Assembly: GCF_024166365.1 (NCBI RefSeq)
Contig: NC_064820.1
Location: forward strand, 59,497,501 to 59,561,500
Source of the DNA: Elephas maximus indicus
Lineage: Eukaryota; Chordata; Mammalia; Proboscidea; Elephantidae
Direction of reading: 5' to 3'
Length of the DNA stretch: 64,000 nucleotides
Under the pieces are notes generated by a model that was given only the letters and a program-made list of their open reading frames with translations, searched no databases and was not told the DNA's origin. Both the position numbers and the translations under genes were made by a program. Position 1 is the stretch's first letter; each line of letters starts with the position of its first letter. Of the stretch, positions 57,681-64,000 are shown piece after piece.

Positions 57681-60600
57681 TCAGTTTAAACTGTTTCTCA
57701 AGTTCTTATAATAAGGTCTTATACAATATTTGTCCTTTTGCAACTGACTAATTTCACTCAGCAGAATGCCTTCCAGGTTCCTCCGTGTTATGAAATGTTT
57801 CACAGATTCCTCACTGTTCTTTATTGATGCGTAGTATTCCATTGTGTGAATATACCATAATTTATTTATCCATTCATCCGTTGATGGGCACCTTGGTTGC
57901 TTCCATCTTTTTGCTATTGTAAACAGTGCTGCAATAAACATGGGTGTGCATATATCTGTTCGTGTAAAGGTTCTTATTTCTCTAGGATATATTCCAAGGA
58001 GTGGGATTGCTGGATCCTATGGTAGTTCTATTTCTAGCTTTTTAAGGAAGTGCCAAATGGATTTCCAAAGTGGTTGTACCATTTGACATTCCCACCAGCA
58101 GTGTATAAGTGTTCCAGTCTCTCCACACCCTCTCCAACATTTACTATTTTGTGTTTTTGGGTCAATGCTAGCTAGCCCTGTTGGAGTGAAGTGAAATCTT
58201 ATTATAGTTTTGATCTGCATTTCACTAATGGCTAATGATCGTGAACATTTCCTCATATATCTGTTAGCTACCTGAATGTCTTCTTTAGTGAAGTGTCTAT
58301 TCATATCTTTTGCCCATTTTTTAATTGGGTCGTCTTTTTGCAGTTGAGTTTTTGCAGTATCATGTAGATTTTAGAGATCAGGTGCTGATCAGAAATGTCA
58401 TAGCTAAAAACTTTTTCCCAGTCTGTGGGTAGTCTTTTTACTCTTTTGGTGAAGTCTTTGGATGAGCATAGGTGTTTGATTTTTAGGAGCTCCCAGTTAT
58501 CTAGTTTTTCTTCTACATTCTTTATAATGTTTTGTATACTGTTTCTACCATGTATTAGGGCTCCTAACGTTGCCCCTATTTTTTCTTCCATGATCTTTAT
58601 CATTTAGATTTTATATTTAGGTCTTTGATCCATTTTGAGTTAGTTTTTGTGCATGGAGTGAGGTATAGGTCTTGTTTCATTTTTTTGCAGATGGATATCC
58701 TGTTATGCCAGCACCATGTGTTAAAAAGACTGTCTTTTTCCCATGTAACTGTTTTGGGGCCTTTGTCAAATATCAGCTGCTCATATGTGGATGGATTTAT
58801 TTCTGGATTCTCAGTTCTGTTCCATTGGTCCATGTATCTGTTGTAGTACCAGTACCAGGCTGTTTTGACTACTGTGGCGGTATAATAGGTTTCAAAATCA
58901 GGTAAAGTAAGGCCTCCCACTTTGTTCCTCTTTTTCAGTAATGCCTTATTTATCCAGGGCCTCTTTCCCTTCCATATGAAGTTGATGATTTGTTTCTCCA
59001 TCTCATTAAAGAATGTCCTTGGGATTTGGATCGGAATTGCATTAAATGTATAGATCGCTTTTGGTAGAATAGACATTTTTGTAATGTTAAGTCTTCCTAT
59101 CCATGAGCAAGGTATGGTCTTCCACTTATGTAAGTCTTTTTTGGTTTCTTGCAGAAGTGTATTGTAGTTTTCTTTGTATAAGTCTTTTACATCTCTGCTA
59201 AGATTTATTCCTAAGTATTTTATCTTCTTGGAGGCTACAATAATGGCATTGATTTGGTGATTTCCTCTTCGATGTTCTTTTTGTCGGTGTAGAGGAATAC
59301 AACTGATTTTTGTATGGTTATCTTGTATCCTAGTACTCTGCTGAACTCTTCTATTAGTTTCAGTAGTTTTCTGGAGGATTCCTTAGGGCTTTCTGTGTAC
59401 AAGATCATGTCATCTGCAAATAGAGATGCTTTTACTTCTTCCTTGCCAATCTGGATGCCCTTTATATCTTTATCTAACATAATTGGTCTGGCTAGGACTT
59501 CTAGCACAATATTGAATAAGAGTGGTGATAAAGGGCATCCTTGTCTGGTTCCCGATCTCAGTGGGAATGTTTTCAGGCTGTCTCCATTTAGGGTGATGTT
59601 GGCTGTTGGCTTTGTATAAATGCTCTTTATTATGTTGAGGAATTTTCCTTCTATTCTTATTTTGTTGAGAGTTTTTATCATGAATCAGTGTTGAACTTTG
59701 TCAAATGCCTTTTCTGCATCAATTGATAAAATCATGTGATTCCTGTCTTTTGTTTTATTTATGTGGTGGATTACATTAATTGTTTTTCTAATGTTGAACC
59801 ATCCCTGCATACCTGATATGAATCCCACTTGGTCATGGTGAATTATTTTTTTGATATATTGTTGAATTCCATTGGCCAGAATTTTGTTGAGGATTTTTGC
59901 ATCTACATTCATGAGGGATATAGGTCTATAATTTTCTTTTCTTGTGGTATCTTTACCTGGTTTTGGTATCAGGGATATAGTGGCTTCATAGAATGAGTTT
60001 GTTGTATTCTGTCCTTTTCTATGCTCTGAAATACCTTTAGTAGTAGTGGTGTTAACTCTTCTCTGAAAGTTTGGTAGAAATCTGCATGAAACTGTCTGGA
60101 CCAGGGCTTTTTTGTTGTTGGGAGTTTTTTGATTACCTTTTCAATGTCTTCTTTTGTTATGGGTCTATTTAGTTGTTCTACCTCTGTGTTAGTTTTGGTA
60201 TGTAGTGTGTTTCTAGGAATTCATCCATTTCTTCTAGGTTTTCAAATTTGAGTATAGTTTTTCATAGTAATCTGATATGATTCTTTTAATTTCAGTTGGG
60301 TCTGTTGTAATATCTCCCATCTTATTTCTTATTCGGGTTATTGGCTTCCTCTCCTGTTTTTCTTTTGTCAGTTTGGCCAGTGGTTTATCAATTTTGTTGA
60401 GTTTTTCAAAAAACCAGCTTTTGTTCTTGTTAATTCTTTCAATTGTTTTTCTGTTTTCTACTTCATTTAGTTCAGCTCTAATTTTTATTATTTGTGTTCT
60501 TCTGGTGCCTGTGGGTTTCTTTTGTTGCTCTCTTCCTATTTGTTCAAGTTGTAGGGATAATTCTTTGATTTTGGCCCTTTCTTCTTTTTGGATGTGTGCA

Positions 60601-61530
60601 TTTATTGATATAAATTGGCCTCTGAGCACTGCTTTTGCTGTGCCCCAAAGGTCCTGTTTGGAAGTGTTTTCATTCTCTTGGATTCTCTGAATTTCTTTAT
60701 TCCATCCTTAATGTCTTCTATAATCCAGTCTTTTTTGAGCAGGGTATTGTTCAGTTTCCAAGTGTTTGATTTCTTTTCCCTGCTCTTCCTGTTATTGAGT
60801 TCCACTTTTGTGGCCTTATGGTCAGAGGAGGTACTTTGTAATATTTCAGTGTTTTGGATTCTGCTAAGGCTTGCTTTATGACCTAATATGTGGACTATTC
60901 TAGAGAATGTTCCATGTGCACTAGAAAAGAAAGTATACTTGGTCGCTGTTGGATGGAGTGTTCTGTATATGTCTACAAGGTCAAGTTGGTTGATTGTGGC
61001 ATTTAGATCTTCCGTGTCTTTATTGAGCTTCTTTCTGGATATCCTGTCCATCACCGAAAGTGGTGTGTTGAAGTCTCCTACTATTATTTTGGAGCTGTCC
61101 ATCTCACTTTTCAATGCTGGTAGAGTTTGTTTTATGTATCTTGCAGCCCTGTCATTGGGTGCATCAATAATTAATATGGTTATATGTTCTTGGTGTATTG
61201 TCCCTTTAATCATTATATAGTGTCCTTCCTTATCCTTTCTGATAGATTTAACTCTAAAGTCTATTTTGCCAGAAATTAATGTTGCCACTCCTGCTTTTTT
61301 TGATTGTTGTTTCCTTGGTATATTTTTTTCTATCTTTTGAGTTTTAGTTTGTTTGTGTCTCTAAGTCTAAGGTGTGTCTCTTGTAGGCAGCAAATAGCCG
61401 GATCTTGTTTTTTAATCCATTCTGCCACTCTCTTTCTCTTTATTGGTGCATTTAGTTCATTTACATTCAGGGTAATTATGGATAGGTATGAATTTAGTGC
61501 CATCCTTTTGATGTGTTTTTTTGTGTGTTG
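57681..61530 (-). pseudogene. L1 ORF2 remnant of the right-hand L1
   Basis: Pieces on the minus strand, 5' to 3' of the gene: 61288-60602 endonuclease (KIIVGDFNTPLS, catalytic GDFN; SSDHKATKVE); 60629-60234 (coiled spacer, EKLNKIDKPLAKLTKEK); 59912-59685 ([16 protein letters not shown], then [11 protein letters not shown], motif A); 59681-59235 ([10 protein letters not shown], motif B; FADDMILY, motif C); 59076-58600; 58603-58301; 58304-58017 with the C-terminal Cys/His cluster [17 protein letters not shown]; 57941-57681 (CPSTDEWINKLWYIHTMEYY). At least five frame changes separate the pieces. Confidence 0.88.
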
Positions 61531-61883
61531 ACAGTTTCTTTTTCCCCCTTGATTTTATGTGCTGAGTAGATTTTCTTTATATATTGTCCTTTCCTCATAT
61601 TTGTTGTTATTGATTTTGTTTCTGCTGAGTCTGTGTTTTTCCCTTGTATTTTATTTTGATGAGTAGGATTGTTTGTCTCCTTTGTGGTTACCTTATTTTT
61701 TACCCTTATTTTTCTAAATTTAGAACTAACTTTTATTTCTTTGTATTGCCATATCTTCTTCTCCATATGGAAGGTGTATGATTACATTTCTCAGTCTCTC
61801 TGTATTATTTTAATGTTGTCTTCTTTTATATAATAACATCGCTGTTACCCTGTTTTGGGCTTTTTTTTTCCCTTTCTTTTTTT

Positions 61884-62960
61884 TTATAATCTTGCTTTGT
61901 TTTTTTGGATTTCCCTGTCTGGGTTGACTTCTGGTTGCTCTGCCCAGTGTTCTAGTCTTGGCTTGATACCTGATATTAATTGATTTTCTAACCAAAGAAC
62001 TCCTTTTAGTATTTCTTGTAGTTTTGGTTTGGTTTTTACGAATTTCCTCAACTTGTGTTTATCTGGAAGTGTCTTAATTTCACCTTCATATTTAAGAGAC
62101 AGTTTTGGTGGATATATGATTCTTGGCAGGCAATTTTTTTCCTTCAATTTTTCAAATATGTCACCCCATTGACTTGTTACCTGCATGGTTTCTGCCGAGT
62201 AGTCCAAGCTTATTCTTATTGGCTCTCCTTAGTAGGTGACTATTCGTTTATCCCTTGCTGCTGTTATAATTGTCTCTTTATCTTTGGTTTTGGCAAGCTT
62301 GGTTATAATATGTCTTGGTGACTTTCTTTTAAGATCTACCTTATGTGGAGTTTGATGAGCATCTTGGGTAGATATCTTCTCATCTTTCATTATATCAGGG
62401 AAGTTTTCTGCCAACAAATCTTCAACAATTTTCTCCATATTTTCTATTATCCCTCCCTGTTCTGTTACTCCAATCACTCATAGGTTATTTCTCTTGTTAG
62501 AGTCCCATGTGATTCTTAAGCTTTCTTCATTTTTTTTAATTCTTTTATCTGATTTTTCTTCAAATACATTACTGCCAAGTGATTTATCTTTGAGTTCAGA
62601 AATTCTAGCTTCTACTTGCTCAATTCTGCTCCTCTGACTTCCTATTGAGTTATGTAATTCTGTAATTTTGTTGTTAATCTTCTGAATTTCTGATTGCTGT
62701 CTGTCTATGGATTTTTCCATCTTATTAAACTTTTCATTATGTTCCTGAATAATCTTTCTGATTTCTTCAGTTGCTTTGTCTGTGTGTTCCTTGGCGTGTT
62801 CCACGTATTGCCTCATTTCCTTCCTGATGCCTTGAAGGGTTCTGTGTACTAAACTTTTGTATTCTGCATCTGGTAATTCCAGGAATGCACTTTCATCTAG
62901 AAAATCCCTGGATTCTTTGTTTTGAGAGCCTGTTGAGGTGATTATGGTCTGTTTCTTTAT
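61884..62960 (-). pseudogene. L1 ORF1 of the right-hand L1, one frame with two stops
   Basis: A single minus-strand frame of 1077 bases (about 358 codons, near the usual ORF1 length) runs from 62960 to 61884. It is broken by TGA at 62478-62480 and TAA at 62229-62231. N-terminal part (from 62816: MRQYVEHAKEHTDKA) is a charged coiled coil (KMEKSIDRQQSEIQKINNKI). After the first stop come the RRM and C-terminal domain (KRKSPRHIITKLAKTKD). The frame is open upstream to 62960, where ATA stands where a start ATG would be expected (SHIKKQT). L1 ORF1 is an RNA-binding chaperone, and this copy cannot make it. Confidence 0.8.
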
Positions 62961-64000
62961 GTGGCTTGATATTGGCTGTTGTCTCTGAGCAATCTATAAG
63001 TTATTGTATTTAGTTTATGCTTGCTTACTGTGTCATAGCTGCCTTCTTTGTTTTGCTTTGGTATACCCCTATGGGTTGCTTGAGTGAGCTAGCTTGATTA
63101 TTTTCACCTTTGGAGGTCTGGTGTCCTGTCCCTAGCTGGCTAGAGCTGTTATCAGGTATATCAGTCTAGGAGTCCATTCCGTTTTCTTGTATGAATTCAG
63201 CTCAGGTTTCCAGGTAGCTGACCATCAAGTATGTGGTACAGGCTCTGTCCTACAGTCTTAGAGGGGCAGGGGTGATTGGCATATATACTGGTATGTGATT
63301 GCAGCAGGGGGTCATGCTCTGAACAAGGCAGGGGGCTGAGAACCAACCCCCAAGTGTCTCTGAGGAAAACGTGTCTCTGTTCCCTAGAGCATGCTGGTGG
63401 GTGGGTTTTAGAGAGGGACCGTGGGCACTCAAAGTTTTTGGCTGTAAGGGCTGGGAGGTACCAGTTATCTTTGGACCCCTGTTGCAGGTGGCTGGGTGAT
63501 GTGAGTGGAGCTACCAGTCCTTAGGTCCCTGATGTGGGTAGGTGAGGACCTTGTTTAATAGGCAAAGCAATGTCAAACCTCAAACACCCACCTCTCCACC
63601 ACACAGCTGAAATGGTAGGAGTTTGCCAACAAGGGCCTATTCTCCCAAAATAGGCCCACACAGGTCCATGCAGAAGGGAAAGGTGCTCAAGGCCCATGCA
63701 CAGTTTATGCATGGACAGGAGCCGCTTCTGTCCTGAGCTCCCCCGGTTAATGGAGCTAGCAAATTATCTTTTTCTGCCAACTGCAAATTTTTTCCTTCCC
63801 CAAGGCTGGGAGGATGGCTCCAGGTGCTCACCAGGGTCTATCTCAGTCCCAGGAATTCAGCCACTGAAGCCAGCTTGGGGGTGGGAGGGGGCACGGTAAA
63901 ATATACGTAAGTACTTAGCTTTTGCCGAGAACGCGGTTCTCCTCAGGTTCCAGAAATGTGAATAGGCTGTGTGGCTGGCTGCTTATCCCTGAGGAAACTG
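62961..64000 (-). other. 5' region of the right-hand L1
   Basis: Sequence upstream of ORF1 on the minus strand, moderately GC-rich from 63240 to 63900. No repeated monomer of the 205-bp type is visible. Several frames on both strands are not credible genes. The element's 5' end is beyond the window or not recognisable. Confidence 0.6.

Larger units (their letters stand above)
57135..64000 (-). mobile_element. Right-hand L1, 3' UTR, ORF2, ORF1 and 5' region (minus, continues right)
   Basis: The L1 begun at 53525 continues after the RTE. From left to right: rest of 3' UTR (57135-57680), ORF2 remnant (57681-61530), inter-ORF stretch (61531-61883), ORF1 (61884-62960), and 5' sequence to the window edge. 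It is thus close to full length (about 7.3 kb without the RTE) and antisense to IL31RA. The 5' UTR does not resemble the monomer-bearing 5' UTR at 5789-7370, so a different L1 type. Confidence 0.9.

Overview
This is a vertebrate, clearly mammalian, window and almost certainly from an afrotherian, most likely an elephant or another paenungulate. The reasons are spliced mammalian exons with good GT/AG borders, some 19 copies of a tRNA-derived AfroSINE-type SINE, L1 LINEs, and one full-length plus several truncated RTE/BovB-class LINEs. The SINE and the RTE share a 3' tail (a ctatgagtcggaat-type core, then cgactcgacggcac), which is the afrotherian pattern of a SINE mobilised by an RTE element. 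No bacterial, viral or CRISPR-like gene organisation is present.

Two protein-coding genes enter the window, both on the + strand. The left 4.6 kb is the 3' end of DDX4 (the VASA germline DEAD-box RNA helicase): three coding exons at 2188-2458, 2611-2721 and 4307-4390 plus stop, covering helicase motifs V and VI and the acidic C-terminus that ends in ESWD. The right part holds the start of IL31RA, a gp130-like type I cytokine receptor: the signal-peptide exon at 45400-45490 and the first mature-protein exon at 50501-50618. The rest of IL31RA lies beyond 64000. This is the DDX4-IL31RA order known from human 5q11.2. A CpG-rich block at 18285-18720 ends in a strong splice donor and is the best candidate for a promoter with a non-coding first exon between the two genes.

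Most of the remaining sequence is retrotransposon, often nested. 1 to about 1700 is a minus-strand L1 5' UTR. 5540-16150 is an old L1 split by a younger, nearly full-length L1 (5789-12713). 19650-21484, 21629-22340, 28747-29521 and 30586-31390 are L1 3' ends, and 26700-28640 is an L1 ORF2/3' fragment holding a SINE and an LTR. 34547-35975 and 52330-53233 are RTE fragments. 53525-64000 is one minus-strand L1 whose 3' UTR was split by a complete about 3.2 kb RTE element (53965-57134). ORF1 of this last L1 is one reading frame broken by only two stop codons. Older elements (L2, MIR, a MER33 hAT, another hAT with an 8-bp duplication, MaLR-like LTRs) fill part of the remaining gaps. Other stretches show no recognisable feature.

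No wholly new biological system was found. The observations most worth checking are: a 9-nt tandem acceptor at the last DDX4 exon, the CpG-rich candidate first exon, an additional cysteine next to the conserved CxW motif of IL31RA, about 205-bp monomers in an L1 5' UTR, a duplicated reverse-transcriptase block in the inner L1, two stop codons shared between RTE copies, a SINE with a triplicated 31-bp tail, and an RTE copy whose middle is replaced by CCA-rich filler.
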